From Capnocytophaga canimorsus (GTDB lineage Bacteria; Bacteroidota; Bacteroidia; Flavobacteriales; Flavobacteriaceae): a stretch of DNA of 64,000 nucleotides. The notes beneath the pieces are model-generated. The model was not told the DNA's origin, did not search any database, and saw only the letters and a program-made list of their open reading frames with translations. The stretch covers positions 1,745,001-1,809,000 of the forward strand of contig NZ_CP022382.1 in NCBI RefSeq assembly GCF_002302565.1, in the 5' to 3' direction. Of the stretch, positions 25,114-34,041 are shown in pieces; within the stretch, counting starts at the first letter, position 1, and each line of letters opens with the position of its first letter. A program made the translations under genes and the position numbers.

Positions 25114-26151
25114 ATGTCACCCATTTTTAATCAATTGCTAATTCCTTACATTTTAGCGATGGCATTAGCCATTACTATGGGCGGAAGCGGAACAGCTCCA
25201 GCATTTTCAGCAAGTTATGGTGCTAATGTTATTCGCAGAAGTTTAATTCCTGGCGTTTTTGGTGTAGTGGTTTTCTTGGGGGCTATCATTGCAGGAAAGG
25301 AAACAGCAACCACAATGGGAAAAGGTATCCTTGACCCCTCGTATATGTCCTTTACAGTGGTTTGCATCATTCTTTTTTCTATAGCCGTTACTATGCTTTT
25401 TGCTAACATTGCAGGAATTCCACAATCCACCAGTCAAGTTGCGGTATTGGCAGTAACGGCTCCTGCTTTGTACTATCACGTTCTGGACAGCCGAAAATTG
25501 CTATTAGAGATTATCCCGATGTGGGTGTTTTTACCCATCATTTCCTTTTTTGCTGCCTACCTCTGTGGAAAATACATATATAAACCGATGAGGCGGCGCG
25601 GATTAACCCTTTTAAGGGCACAAAATGAAAATATGAAGCCCATTTGGAATACGGTCTTACTACTGATGTCACTTTACGTGTCCTTTGCTATTGGTTCAAA
25701 TAATGTGGCAAACGCTGCTGGTCCAATAGCCTCAATGACCATCAATGAGCTGAAAATGCAGTCTGAATCGGACTTTTTACTCATTATGATTCTTTCCACT
25801 TTGATTGTTGCACCTTGCTTTGGCATCGGAAGTTCACTCTTTGGACATAAAATCGTGAAAAACACCGGTAAAGAGATTGTCTTATTTGGTAAATTCGAAG
25901 CCGTTATCATTGCTTTCATTTCGGGTAGTTTGCTACTTTTGGCATCATTACTAAAAGGAGTACCCTCTTCGTTAGTTCAAGTCAATGTGGCTGCCATTCT
26001 AGGAATTGGTGTAGCAAAAATGGGGCGAAAGAACATTTTTAGAAAAACACAAGTAAAAAAATTCTTTACAATGTGGATGATTGCCCCCATATTTTCTTTC
26101 ATTTTATCGCTATTACTGATATATTTAGCAGATATTTTGGGACATCTGTAA
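25114..26151 (+). CDS. PiT-family inorganic anion permease (phosphate or sulfate)
   Basis: A 345-aa inner-membrane permease with about ten helices in two related halves. The second half has 'AIGSNNVANAAGPIAS', an altered form of the PiT signature GANDVANA with Asp replaced by Asn. The first half has 'GTAPAFSASYGANVIRR' in place of GANDxxNG. PiT members move phosphate with H+ or Na+, but the related CysP group moves sulfate, and the altered motif makes substrate prediction unsafe. It is a single gene ending before a hairpin shared with the convergent DUF6909 gene. Confidence 0.85.
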   Translation: MSPIFNQLLIPYILAMALAITMGGSGTAPAFSASYGANVIRRSLIPGVFGVVVFLGAIIAGKETATTMGKGILDPSYMSFTVVCIILFSIAVTMLFANIAGIPQSTSQVAVLAVTAPALYYHVLDSRKLLLEIIPMWVFLPIISFFAAYLCGKYIYKPMRRRGLTLLRAQNENMKPIWNTVLLLMSLYVSFAIGSNNVANAAGPIASMTINELKMQSESDFLLIMILSTLIVAPCFGIGSSLFGHKIVKNTGKEIVLFGKFEAVIIAFISGSLLLLASLLKGVPSSLVQVNVAAILGIGVAKMGRKNIFRKTQVKKFFTMWMIAPIFSFILSLLLIYLADILGHL

Positions 26152-26170
26152 CCTTTTCTAAAAAAGTAAA

Positions 26171-26212
26171 GTTGCGTTGTAAAAAATATGATACTAGCTT
26201 TTACAACACAAC
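26171..26212. terminator. hairpin between convergent PiT and DUF6909 genes
   Basis: 14-base arms (26171-26184 and 26199-26212), one G-U-type mismatch, 14-base loop. It lies between two converging stops; a T-run is weak, so function as a terminator is probable rather than certain. Confidence 0.55.
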
Positions 26213-26225
26213 TATCAAATCTTTT

Positions 26226-27905
26226 CTATGAGTTTGTTTTTCCTAAAATCTGCTCTAGTATTTTATTGGTAATAAGATAAGTAGGCTTAACTCCGGTTGT
26301 ACCTAATCCACCTGAGGCAAGGGTACTTCCTGTTTCCAAAGGATTGTCCGAAGCATAATAAGCGTAGCGTACTTTAACATCTTCGCGGATACTATTACGT
26401 ATTTTCGATGCCGACTGAATGGCTTTTTGGTAATGCACTCCTTCCATTTCAAGCCCAATAACATTCCAAGTGGATTCGTGAAAAAACTTTAGAATATCTT
26501 TGTTCTGTAAAGAAGTCCCCAAAACTGTAACCATAGTTCCTTCAAAAACTTGCAACCCTTGATTATCAAAATCGGATTTAGAAAGTTCATTTTTAAAAGG
26601 ATAATTATCTGCTGTACCTTCAAAAATATGTGCCGAAGGAATCATCAAATCACCTTTTTTACCCTCCAAAATACCTGCTTTACCCATAATTGAAATGGAA
26701 TGCACATTCAAAAAATGTGTTTTTTTATGCTCTCGGAAAGGCTTTAACAGTTCGTCAATAGTTTCATAGGCTTGCTCTCCAAAAGCATAATCCATCACAA
26801 ACAAAACAGGTTTTTGTTGCCCTTTTTGTGAAAAATCATATGGGGTTTGCGAAAAATCAATTTTTTCAGTATCAAAAATTTGAACATCTATATTGGTTCC
26901 TGAAGTATCTGTTATTGAAATCATTCCGTTTTCGTGAGCAAAATCTTTTACCTTAGCTCGAAGCGTATCGTTTTCGGGTTTGCTAAGCATTTGAAAAATT
27001 TCAATGCGTGATTTGTTTTCAACGATATCCGAAAGGGCTTGATGTGCAAATAAACTATTCATCACGCTGTGCATATTTGCACTAATGATATGCAAAGGGC
27101 GGTCCAGTAATGCGTACTTTTTCAGGGTTTTCTTGATAATATTCGCCCAAATTTCTCCGTAAATGTGATGCCCAAGCCTTTCACGTAGCACAGGACTAAA
27201 AGTAATCACTCTTTTCTGATCAGCTATCAATTCATCATAAGCCAATTTTCCAAGCCAATAAACAATATGTATAAACCGATCAGGATGAGTTTTGGTAGCC
27301 AATGCCTTATGAGTGTACAGTACCTCTTCAAAAGTACGCCCTAAAATATTGCCTACGTGAATAAAAGCAGCTTCTCTTTCAGCTTGTGTAAGCTCTTTTT
27401 TAGCCACCGCTTGTACAATTTTTTCCCAATCGCGAGAAGTCTTTCCTTCTTCCAAAATGAAATTTCGAGCAATTTTATGCGATTCAATAAAAAGAAAGGT
27501 CAAATGCGTCAAGATGTCATAAATATCAGAGCGCCCTCGTGTAATTTCTACACTCATTTGCTGTTCATCAATACGATAGCAATTTCTACGGCGTTTAGGT
27601 GGTACTATGGGTTTGAAATGTGACTTTCGGTATCCTTCATCGGAAATTAAATTGATGTATCTACATTGTTCTATACCTTCTGGCAGACGTTCTAACACGT
27701 ACACTAGCCCATTCAGTTCAGTTTTGTTTTCGGCAATACTTCCGTAAATTTCGGGGCGAAGTAACAGCAAGGACTCACGCAGTGCCTCTCCTGAAATGCC
27801 CATCGGCTTGTAAAATCCTCGCGTGAATAAATGCCGCATTGTAATATACAACCGCTCTATGGCGTTAGTGGATTCTTGAGCTCTATTTTTTTCCTTTAAT
27901 TTCAT
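26226..27905 (-). CDS. DUF6909-like protein, large, cytoplasmic
   Basis: A 559-aa soluble protein conserved in Flavobacteriia, resembling DUF6909 (assignment from recall). The N-terminal half is helical ('AIERLYITMRHLFTRGFYKPMGISGEALRESLLLLRPEIYG'). The C-terminal half has an alpha/beta character with 'PVLFVMDYAFGEQAYETIDELL', 'GLEMEGVHYQKAI' and 'YYASDNPLETG', which recalls nucleoside-phosphorylase/AMP-nucleosidase-type folds, where a MEx motif binds ribose. That resemblance is inference. It starts 18 bases after purD on the same strand, fitting a purine link. Confidence 0.75.
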   Translation of the reverse strand: MKLKEKNRAQESTNAIERLYITMRHLFTRGFYKPMGISGEALRESLLLLRPEIYGSIAENKTELNGLVYVLERLPEGIEQCRYINLISDEGYRKSHFKPIVPPKRRRNCYRIDEQQMSVEITRGRSDIYDILTHLTFLFIESHKIARNFILEEGKTSRDWEKIVQAVAKKELTQAEREAAFIHVGNILGRTFEEVLYTHKALATKTHPDRFIHIVYWLGKLAYDELIADQKRVITFSPVLRERLGHHIYGEIWANIIKKTLKKYALLDRPLHIISANMHSVMNSLFAHQALSDIVENKSRIEIFQMLSKPENDTLRAKVKDFAHENGMISITDTSGTNIDVQIFDTEKIDFSQTPYDFSQKGQQKPVLFVMDYAFGEQAYETIDELLKPFREHKKTHFLNVHSISIMGKAGILEGKKGDLMIPSAHIFEGTADNYPFKNELSKSDFDNQGLQVFEGTMVTVLGTSLQNKDILKFFHESTWNVIGLEMEGVHYQKAIQSASKIRNSIREDVKVRYAYYASDNPLETGSTLASGGLGTTGVKPTYLITNKILEQILGKTNS

Positions 27906-27923
27906 AGAAATGATTTTTGCGAA

Positions 27924-29195
27924 TTACAAATCAAAACCGATGTCTTTTCTGAAATACATTTTATCGAAATGAATTTTTGCGATACTTTCGTATGACTTTT
28001 GAAGGGCTTCTTTAAAATTTTGACCAAAAGAAGTTACTGCTAAAACACGTCCGCCAGAGGTCTCTAAATTATTATTCTTTAGAGTGGTTCCTGCGTGAAA
28101 AACGATGCTATCTTTGACATTTTCAATTCCAGAAATGATTTTTCCTTTCTCATAATCCTCAGGATATCCACCAGAAACCATCATTACCGTAGTGGCACTT
28201 TCAGGAATAACTTCTAAATTAGTTTGATGCAACGTATTGTCTTTTAGAGATTTAAAAATTGGGATTAAATCACTTTTGATGCGAGGTAAAACCACTTCAG
28301 TTTCAGGGTCGCCCATACGAACGTTATATTCTATCACATAAGGGTCGTCATTAACCTTTATTAGCCCGATGAAAATAAATCCTTGATAGATTATTTTTTC
28401 TTTCTGAAGCCCTAATATGGTGGGTTTTACTATTCGATTTTCAATCTTTTGCATCAAAGAAGCATCAGCAAATGGCACGGGAGAAACAGCTCCCATACCG
28501 CCTGTATTAAGTCCTGTATCCGCCTCACCGATACGTTTATAGTCTTTTGCCGTGGGAAGAATTTTGTAGTTTGTTCCATCGGTAAGTACAAAGCAACTCA
28601 GTTCTATTCCACTTAAAAACTGCTCAATCACTACCTTTTTACCAGCAGCGCCAAACTTTTGATTCATCAACATATTTTTAAGTTCAGCTTTAGCTTCTTC
28701 TAGCTGTTGTACGATGAGAACGCCTTTCCCAGCAGCCAATCCGTCTGCTTTTAATACGTAGGGTGGAGATAAAGTTTCTAAAAATTCATAACCTTTTTGT
28801 AGGGTTTCAGCCGTAAAACTCTCGTATTTTGCTGTTGGAATTTGATGTCGCTTCATAAATTCTTTGGCAAACTCCTTACTTCCTTCCAAAGTTGCTCCTT
28901 TTTGGGAAGGACCTACCACTTGAACGTGGCTTAAATCCGTATCTTCTTGAAAAAAATCATAGATTCCGTGTACCAATGGGTCTTCTGGACCTACAATAAC
29001 CATAGTAATGTTTTTCTCTAAGACGATTTTTTTTACCGATTGAAAATTAGTAGGAACTATGTTTATATTTTCTGCTATTTGCGAAGTTCCACCATTGCCA
29101 GGCGCCACAAAAAGACGACTGCATAATGAACTTTGGCTGATTTTTAAAGCAAAGGCGTGTTCTCTACCCCCCGAACCTAAAATAAGTATATTCAT
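27924..29195 (-). CDS. purD: phosphoribosylamine--glycine ligase
   Basis: Second step of de novo purine synthesis: joins glycine to 5-phosphoribosylamine with ATP. The 423-aa ATP-grasp protein from the ATG at 29195 has 'NILILGSGGREHAFALKI', 'VVGPEDPLVHGI', 'GSKEFAKEFMKRHQIPTAKY', 'LKADGLAAGKGVLI' and 'EYNVRMGDPETEVVLPRI'. It is the first gene of purD-DUF6909, with promoter motifs just upstream. Confidence 0.97.
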   Translation of the reverse strand: MNILILGSGGREHAFALKISQSSLCSRLFVAPGNGGTSQIAENINIVPTNFQSVKKIVLEKNITMVIVGPEDPLVHGIYDFFQEDTDLSHVQVVGPSQKGATLEGSKEFAKEFMKRHQIPTAKYESFTAETLQKGYEFLETLSPPYVLKADGLAAGKGVLIVQQLEEAKAELKNMLMNQKFGAAGKKVVIEQFLSGIELSCFVLTDGTNYKILPTAKDYKRIGEADTGLNTGGMGAVSPVPFADASLMQKIENRIVKPTILGLQKEKIIYQGFIFIGLIKVNDDPYVIEYNVRMGDPETEVVLPRIKSDLIPIFKSLKDNTLHQTNLEVIPESATTVMMVSGGYPEDYEKGKIISGIENVKDSIVFHAGTTLKNNNLETSGGRVLAVTSFGQNFKEALQKSYESIAKIHFDKMYFRKDIGFDL

Positions 29196-29215
29196 AATCA
29201 ATTGAATGTTTTGTG

Positions 29216-29231
29216 CAAATATACAAAAATA
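29216..29231 (-). promoter_or_regulatory. two overlapping-neighbour -7 promoter motifs for purD
   Basis: On the minus strand TATTTTTG (29224-29231) and TATATTTG (29216-29223) both match TAnnTTTG, 21-36 bases before the purD start. No purine-riboswitch fold is seen. Confidence 0.45.
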
Positions 29232-29319
29232 CGAGTGATTCTTTCATAAGCGACGCATCGTTACTTTTGCCTTTTGAAAGATTTTTTTCAAAAAAGATTT
29301 TTATTTCAAAAAACTTGTC

Positions 29320-29327
29320 TATATTTG
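29320..29327 (+). promoter_or_regulatory. -7 promoter motif for tRNA-Leu
   Basis: TATATTTG matches TAnnTTTG 20 bases before the tRNA. Confidence 0.5.
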
Positions 29328-29347
29328 CACCCGTAACGCTGTTTACC

Positions 29348-29429
29348 GCGGGTGTGGTGAAATTGGTAGACACGCCAGACTTAGGATCTGGTGCTTCACG
29401 GCGTGGGGGTTCGAGTCCCTTCACCCGCA
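29348..29429 (+). tRNA. tRNA-Leu (anticodon UAG)
   Basis: An 82-base cloverleaf. The acceptor stem GCGGGTG pairs with CACCCGC, the anticodon stem CCAGA/TCTGG encloses loop CTTAGGA with anticodon TAG (reads CUA, and other CUN codons), and the T-arm has GGTTCGAGTCC. The long variable arm, typical of class II tRNAs such as leucine, is present. CCA is not encoded; the sequence after discriminator A is CAA. It stands alone, with its own promoter and terminator. Confidence 0.96.
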
Positions 29430-29437
29430 CAAATCAA

Positions 29438-29482
29438 AAGCCTTAATTTGTTGATAAGAAACATATTAAGGCTTAATTTTTT
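29438..29482. terminator. hairpin terminator shared by tRNA-Leu and trmB
   Basis: 10-base arms AAGCCTTAAT/ATTAAGGCTT with a 17-base loop and a T-run, lying between the tRNA 3' end and the convergent trmB stop at 29483. Confidence 0.7.
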
Positions 29483-30157
29483 CTACTTTATCCGAAAACG
29501 TATATAGGTAATGGGTTTATTCTGTTCTAAATAAAATTGTTCGTAAAAAGTCTGAATTTCAGTAACTTCCTCAGGAATACCACTGCTATTGTAAATATTA
29601 TGATTGGCATAAATAACTTCGTGCCCCAAGCCGTGCAATAATCCTAAGGTATATCCGTGCATAAATTCACTATCGGTTTTTAAGTGAATAAAGCCTTCAG
29701 GCTTTAAAATTTGCTTGTAACGCTGTAAAAAATCGGTATTAGTTAGCCGATGTTTGGTGCGTTTGTATTTGATTTGAGGGTCAGGAAAGGTAATCCAAAT
29801 TTCACTAACCTCCTCTGGCGCAAAACAATGAGCAATAAGTTCAATTTGTGTACGTAAAAAAGCAACATTGCTGATATTTTCCTCGCAAGCCGTTTTAGCA
29901 CCTCGCCAAAAACGAGCTCCTTTAATATCAATACCTATGAAATTTTTATTTGGATGTTTTTTCGCTAATCCTACTGAATACTCGCCTTTGCCACAGCCCA
30001 ATTCCAAAACAATAGGATTATCGTTTTTGAAGAAAGAGGTATTCCATTGCCCTTTGTATGCAAACTTTTCACCTATAAGTGAGTCTCTATCGGGCTGAAT
30101 AACATTAGGAAAAGTTTCATTTTCCTTAAATCTTTTGAGTTTATTTTTACTTCCCAC
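29483..30157 (-). CDS. trmB: tRNA (guanine-N7-)-methyltransferase
   Basis: Methylates G46 in the variable loop of tRNA using SAM. The 224-aa protein has the class I methyltransferase SAM motif 'PIVLELGCGKGEYSVGLAKKHPNKNFIGIDIKGARFWRGAKTA', 'ITFPDPQIKYKRTKHRLTN', and 'FIHLKTDSEFMHGYTLG', all typical of TrmB. It is convergent with the tRNA-Leu gene. Monocistronic. Confidence 0.96.
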   Translation of the reverse strand: MGSKNKLKRFKENETFPNVIQPDRDSLIGEKFAYKGQWNTSFFKNDNPIVLELGCGKGEYSVGLAKKHPNKNFIGIDIKGARFWRGAKTACEENISNVAFLRTQIELIAHCFAPEEVSEIWITFPDPQIKYKRTKHRLTNTDFLQRYKQILKPEGFIHLKTDSEFMHGYTLGLLHGLGHEVIYANHNIYNSSGIPEEVTEIQTFYEQFYLEQNKPITYIRFRIK

Positions 30158-30176
30158 GTTTAGTTAAATTTGTGGG

Positions 30177-30184
30177 CAAAATTA
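30177..30184 (-). promoter_or_regulatory. -7 promoter motif for trmB
   Basis: Reads TAATTTTG on the minus strand, 20 bases before the trmB start. Confidence 0.45.
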
Positions 30185-30383
30185 TTAAATATTTTCTTTG
30201 TTATCTCTGAATTTAGTTTAGTTTTTTGATCCTATATTCCCTTTTTCAATGAAGGAATACGCAGTGAAAAACAAAAGTTGTAAAACATTGCCCCTATTGC
30301 TTTAAAAACTCTTTTTAAAAATCAATCTAAATATAAATACTTTATTTTCAGTTGTTTAAATTGTTTCTAAATATATCTTGACT

Positions 30384-30391
30384 TACCTTTG
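30384..30391 (+). promoter_or_regulatory. -7 promoter motif for the cysteine mini-protein
   Basis: TACCTTTG matches TAnnTTTG 43 bases before the ATG at 30434. Confidence 0.5.
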
Positions 30392-30433
30392 CCTCGTAAT
30401 AATAGAAAAATAACCATTTAAAAATATTTTGTT

Positions 30434-30679
30434 ATGGCAATCCGTTTAGTAAGTGGCTGTATCAACTGCCAAAATTTGAAAGAAAATAATGTTTGTAAAG
30501 TGCACGAAACCAAAGTAGAAGCAAAATACACTTGTGATAGCTTTGATATGGTTGTTGCTGCAAAAGAGGCCGTTAGTTGCGGAACTTGTGCTCGTTTCAA
30601 TACTTCGAAATGTGCTCATCCTCAAAAGGCTTCTTCAGAGATGTTATGCTCTTCGTGGGCACCTGAAGCTCAGGCTTAA
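30434..30679 (+). CDS. duplicated 8-cysteine mini-protein
   Basis: An 81-aa soluble protein with exactly eight cysteines in two matching sets: C9-x2-C12-x8-C21-x12-C34 and C49-x2-C52-x7-C60-x11-C72. Each set ends in C-[DS]-S-[FW], so the protein looks like an internal duplication. Each four-cysteine unit could hold one zinc or Fe-S centre (inference). No signal peptide is present, so reducing cytoplasm is expected. Similar small proteins are known to me in Flavobacteriia without a named function. It has its own promoter and terminator, so it is a single independently expressed gene. Confidence 0.85.
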   Translation: MAIRLVSGCINCQNLKENNVCKVHETKVEAKYTCDSFDMVVAAKEAVSCGTCARFNTSKCAHPQKASSEMLCSSWAPEAQA

Positions 30680-30697
30680 ATTTAATTACGCATATTG

Positions 30698-30737
30698 AAA
30701 AAAAGGCGGTAAATCGGTTGATTTATCGCTTTTTTCA
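30698..30737 (+). terminator. hairpin terminator behind the cysteine mini-protein
   Basis: Long stem with arms AAAGGCGGTAAATC and GATTTATCGCTTTTTT (one G-U pair and slippage) and loop GGTT, followed by a T-run, 19 bases after the stop. Confidence 0.8.
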
Positions 30738-30826
30738 TTTTTTTAATATATTATCTTGAAAAAAAACATTACCTTGCCAACATATTTCATTTTAAAAAAT
30801 TGTTTTTCAGTTAAGAAAATCGGGTA

Positions 30827-33334
30827 ATGAAACAACATACATCGTACAAAGTTTATTTTATTTTACCTTTATTGGCATTTTTTGTCGGTTGTACACCCAA
30901 TGCTAATACCTACTATAACAGGCAGATGCAGCCCATAGTAACCAAATATAATGTACTATTCAATGGAGAAGAAGCCTTTGAAATCGGTAAAAAAGCATTA
31001 GATGAACAGTATCAAGACCAATTCGACGAAATTTTACCTGTGGAACCCATAAAAATGAGTGGTAAAATACAACTCGATGGTATAGGTAATGAGCATTTTG
31101 AACGCGCTGAAGAAAAAGCCATAAAAGCTATTCAAAAGCACTCTATGGTTTTTAAAGGAGAGCAACGCAATTACAAAATAGATGATGCTTATATGCTCTT
31201 AGGAAAAGCCCGATATTACAATGAACGTTTTTTTCCTGCTTTAGAGGCGTTTAATCACCTGCTTACCAACTACGGAAAAACCGAGCATCATAATGAAGCT
31301 AACATTTGGGCGCAAAAAACCAATCTTCGACTCGGAAAAGATAAAATAGCCATCACTAATCTGCAAAAAATACTTTCCGAAGCAAAATTAAAACGACAAG
31401 ACAAGGCGGAAGCATATGCTACTTTAGGACAGGCTTATATCAATCAGGAGCAATACGATGCGGCAGCCAATGCACTCTACCAAGCAGGTAAATTCACTAA
31501 AAATAAATCACTGCGTGGAAGATATTATTTTATAGCTGCTCAATTGTATGAAAAAAAACGCGATAAAGATTTGGCTACCACTGCTTACGAAAAAGTGGTT
31601 CAGTTAAATTGGAAAATTCCGCGCCGATTGTGGGTAGAAGCACAAGCGGGTTGGGCACGTAACAAAACATTTACTTTCGAAGAAAAACAAGCCTTTTTGA
31701 AGTATTTGTCTAAATTGGAAAAGCGTTACGAACATAAAAATTATTTGGATGTGTTGTATTATCAACACGCTGAATTGCTCCAAAAAGACGGCAACAAGGT
31801 TTCAGCTGCTGATTTTTACAGAAAATCCCTCAAAAATAACCAACAAAATAACTCCCTTAAAGCCCAAGCGCACGAACGTTTAGCCGAAATTTATTTTGAC
31901 TCCAAAGATTATGTAGCAGCGTATCATCATTTTGATAGTACGTTGGTTTATGTACCCGAGCATACCTTCAAGCGCTTGTTTTTGGAGCGAAAAAGGGAGA
32001 ATCTTGCAAAAATCACCGAACTTGAGTTTTTAGTAAAACAAAATGATAGCGTTTTGAGTTTAGTAAAAATGTCACAAAATGAGCAACGTCATTTTTTTGA
32101 AAAACACATCACCTCTTTGCAAAAAGAAGCAGAAAATGAGCGTAAAGAAGAAAACTTTCAGTCGGGTAATGGTTTGATTTTATCTACTGTGGAACAAAAA
32201 GGAGACAAATTTTATTTTTACAATCCGATGACGGTTTCTTATGGGAAACAGCAGTTTCAGCAGTTTTGGGGAAATCGTAAATTACAAGACAATTGGAGGT
32301 GGTTATCGGTAGCAGGTAAAGTGCATAATGATGAAAAAGGGACTTTCGAACAAGAAAAAAAATCAGAAAACGAGCACCTAACACCAGACTTTTTCATAGC
32401 GCAATTACCTAAAAATCCATCAGAAATTGTGACTTTAGAGCAAGAAAGAAACCAAGCACTTTACCAACTCGGCGTCTCATACAAGTCTAAATTCAACGAT
32501 AACCAATTGGCAATAAACCGATTGGAACGTGTGCTTTCGGAGAATGTGGAGGAAGACCTAAAACCCGCTACCCTCTACCAATTGTATAAAAATCACATCG
32601 AATTTACTCCAGAAAAAGCTAAAATATATGAAGACCAACTTCTTTCACAATATCCGAATTCCGATTATGCTCATCTTTTAAAGGGCGGAGAAACCTCTCA
32701 AGAGGCTAAAAATCAACAGGCGCGTCAGTTTTTGACTGCAGTAACTACTGAATTTGAAAACGGAAATGTAATAGAGGCATATAATCAACTGAAAAACCAG
32801 CAAATCGGATTTAAGGAAACAACTGTAGCGCCTCAATTGGCTTTGTTGTCAGCACAAGTGCAAGGGCGTTTAAAAGGGATAGCTTCGTATAAAGAGGCGC
32901 TGGAAACCATTTCCATTGATTTTCCAGACACTGAGGAAAGCAAAATAGCAAAAGCTCATTTGGAGCAACTCACCACAGCCAATGAGGAATTTCTGCCCCA
33001 CGAAAAAACCAAAACTTGGAAATTGATTTTTTATGGTATTTCACACGAAGATTTAACTAAAGCGAAATCGCAGCTTTCGGAAAAGATAGAAAACATATCC
33101 GAAAAGCTTTTTGTTTCACAAGATGTTTATGATAGCAAAGAAACTTGGTTAGTAGTACACGGAATGCAAAATCAGCAAACAGCACTCGCTGTACTAAAAG
33201 ATTTAGATGATTTTGTAAAACAATATCAATTACAGCAAAATAATTTCCCAATTGCTTCAGAAAATTACCAACAAGTTCAGATTCAGAAAAGTAAAGAAAA
33301 ATATCTGACCTTTATACAGTCACAAATGCCTTAA
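30827..33334 (+). CDS. sprE: type IX secretion/gliding lipoprotein SprE/PorW
   Basis: TPR-rich lipoprotein required for type IX secretion and gliding; PorW is reported to link the outer-membrane and inner-membrane parts of the machine. The 835-aa protein has a lipobox ending at Cys22 ('LLAFFVGC'), then the family start 'PIVTKYNVLFNGEEAFEIGKKAL...FDEILPVEPIKM'. Multiple TPR-like repeats follow ('AYMLLGKARYYNERFFPALEAFNHLLTNY' and many more). After Cys22 come TPNAN with no K-D/E-D/E signal, consistent with a periplasmic face. Bactofilin and ATP-synthase genes follow, as in other Flavobacteriia. Confidence 0.94.
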   Translation: MKQHTSYKVYFILPLLAFFVGCTPNANTYYNRQMQPIVTKYNVLFNGEEAFEIGKKALDEQYQDQFDEILPVEPIKMSGKIQLDGIGNEHFERAEEKAIKAIQKHSMVFKGEQRNYKIDDAYMLLGKARYYNERFFPALEAFNHLLTNYGKTEHHNEANIWAQKTNLRLGKDKIAITNLQKILSEAKLKRQDKAEAYATLGQAYINQEQYDAAANALYQAGKFTKNKSLRGRYYFIAAQLYEKKRDKDLATTAYEKVVQLNWKIPRRLWVEAQAGWARNKTFTFEEKQAFLKYLSKLEKRYEHKNYLDVLYYQHAELLQKDGNKVSAADFYRKSLKNNQQNNSLKAQAHERLAEIYFDSKDYVAAYHHFDSTLVYVPEHTFKRLFLERKRENLAKITELEFLVKQNDSVLSLVKMSQNEQRHFFEKHITSLQKEAENERKEENFQSGNGLILSTVEQKGDKFYFYNPMTVSYGKQQFQQFWGNRKLQDNWRWLSVAGKVHNDEKGTFEQEKKSENEHLTPDFFIAQLPKNPSEIVTLEQERNQALYQLGVSYKSKFNDNQLAINRLERVLSENVEEDLKPATLYQLYKNHIEFTPEKAKIYEDQLLSQYPNSDYAHLLKGGETSQEAKNQQARQFLTAVTTEFENGNVIEAYNQLKNQQIGFKETTVAPQLALLSAQVQGRLKGIASYKEALETISIDFPDTEESKIAKAHLEQLTTANEEFLPHEKTKTWKLIFYGISHEDLTKAKSQLSEKIENISEKLFVSQDVYDSKETWLVVHGMQNQQTALAVLKDLDDFVKQYQLQQNNFPIASENYQQVQIQKSKEKYLTFIQSQMP

Positions 33335-33377
33335 AGTTAAAAAACAGAAATTTATAGGAAAAATAAATTAAAATAAA

Positions 33378-33385
33378 TACCTTTG
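33378..33385 (+). promoter_or_regulatory. -7 promoter motif for bactofilin-atpI genes
   Basis: TACCTTTG matches TAnnTTTG 35 bases before the ATG at 33420, inside the sprE-bactofilin gap. Confidence 0.5.
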
Positions 33386-33419
33386 AGCCTCATATCATCG
33401 TTTTTAAATCATATTGTAT

Positions 33420-33848
33420 ATGTTTAAGGAAAATAAAAAAGTTATGTCAGAAAATACGTTAAGTTCCAGCAATCGGATTGTTGTCGAAACCAAATTTAAA
33501 GGAGAGGTCAGTTCAAAATCTGATTTTCGTATTGATGGGGAATTGGAGGGTGATATTCAAACATCAGGCAAATTGGTTGTGGGCAGAACGGGTGTCATTA
33601 AAGGGAATGTAGTCTGTGAAAACGCAGATATAGAGGGGCGAGTAGAAGGACATCTTCGGGTAAACAATGTACTGACTTTAAAATCATCAGCAGTGATTGA
33701 AGGTGAAGTTTTCGTGCAGAAATTAGCCATAGAACCTGGCGCCGTTTTCAACGTGAGCTGTACAATGAAAGAAGCTAAAAATTCAGATACAAAAACAACT
33801 GTTAAAGAACCTAATGCAAGACCCGTTACCGAAAAAGTCAATAAATAA
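33420..33848 (+). CDS. bactofilin (polymer-forming cytoskeletal protein)
   Basis: A 142-aa bactofilin. The central part shows the beta-helix repeat pattern of hydrophobic and glycine residues ('FKGEVSSKSDFRIDGELEGDIQTSGKLVVGRTGVIKGNVVCENADIEGRVEGHL') and is flanked by polar tails. Bactofilins polymerise without nucleotide at the inner membrane and organise envelope processes. It overlaps the next gene by 35 bases, an unusually long overlap that suggests translational coupling. The ATG at 33444 is an alternative start. Confidence 0.93.
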   Translation: MFKENKKVMSENTLSSSNRIVVETKFKGEVSSKSDFRIDGELEGDIQTSGKLVVGRTGVIKGNVVCENADIEGRVEGHLRVNNVLTLKSSAVIEGEVFVQKLAIEPGAVFNVSCTMKEAKNSDTKTTVKEPNARPVTEKVNK

Positions 33849-34041
33849 GTGGATTAAACTCTCCAATGCAGGTCTGCAAATGGCAATAATCATCACACTT
33901 TGCGTATTTGCCGGAGATTGGATTGATGGTAAATACCCAAATTTGTATCCGTTATTTACGGTAGTGCTTTCGTTGTTTGGAGTTTTTGTTGCGCTTTTTT
34001 CTGTAATCAAACAAGTTAAAAATATATCCGACGAGTCTTAA
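33814..34041 (+). CDS. AtpZ/AtpI family protein
   Basis: A 75-aa protein with two hydrophobic helices ('LSNAGLQMAIIITLCVFAGDWID', 'LYPLFTVVLSLFGVFVALFSVIKQV'), matching the AtpZ/AtpI-type small membrane proteins encoded beside F-type ATP synthase genes. These aid c-ring assembly or ion supply. It overlaps bactofilin by 35 bases, and the next gene starts at its last base, so three genes are tightly joined. Confidence 0.88.
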   Translation: MQDPLPKKSINKWIKLSNAGLQMAIIITLCVFAGDWIDGKYPNLYPLFTVVLSLFGVFVALFSVIKQVKNISDES

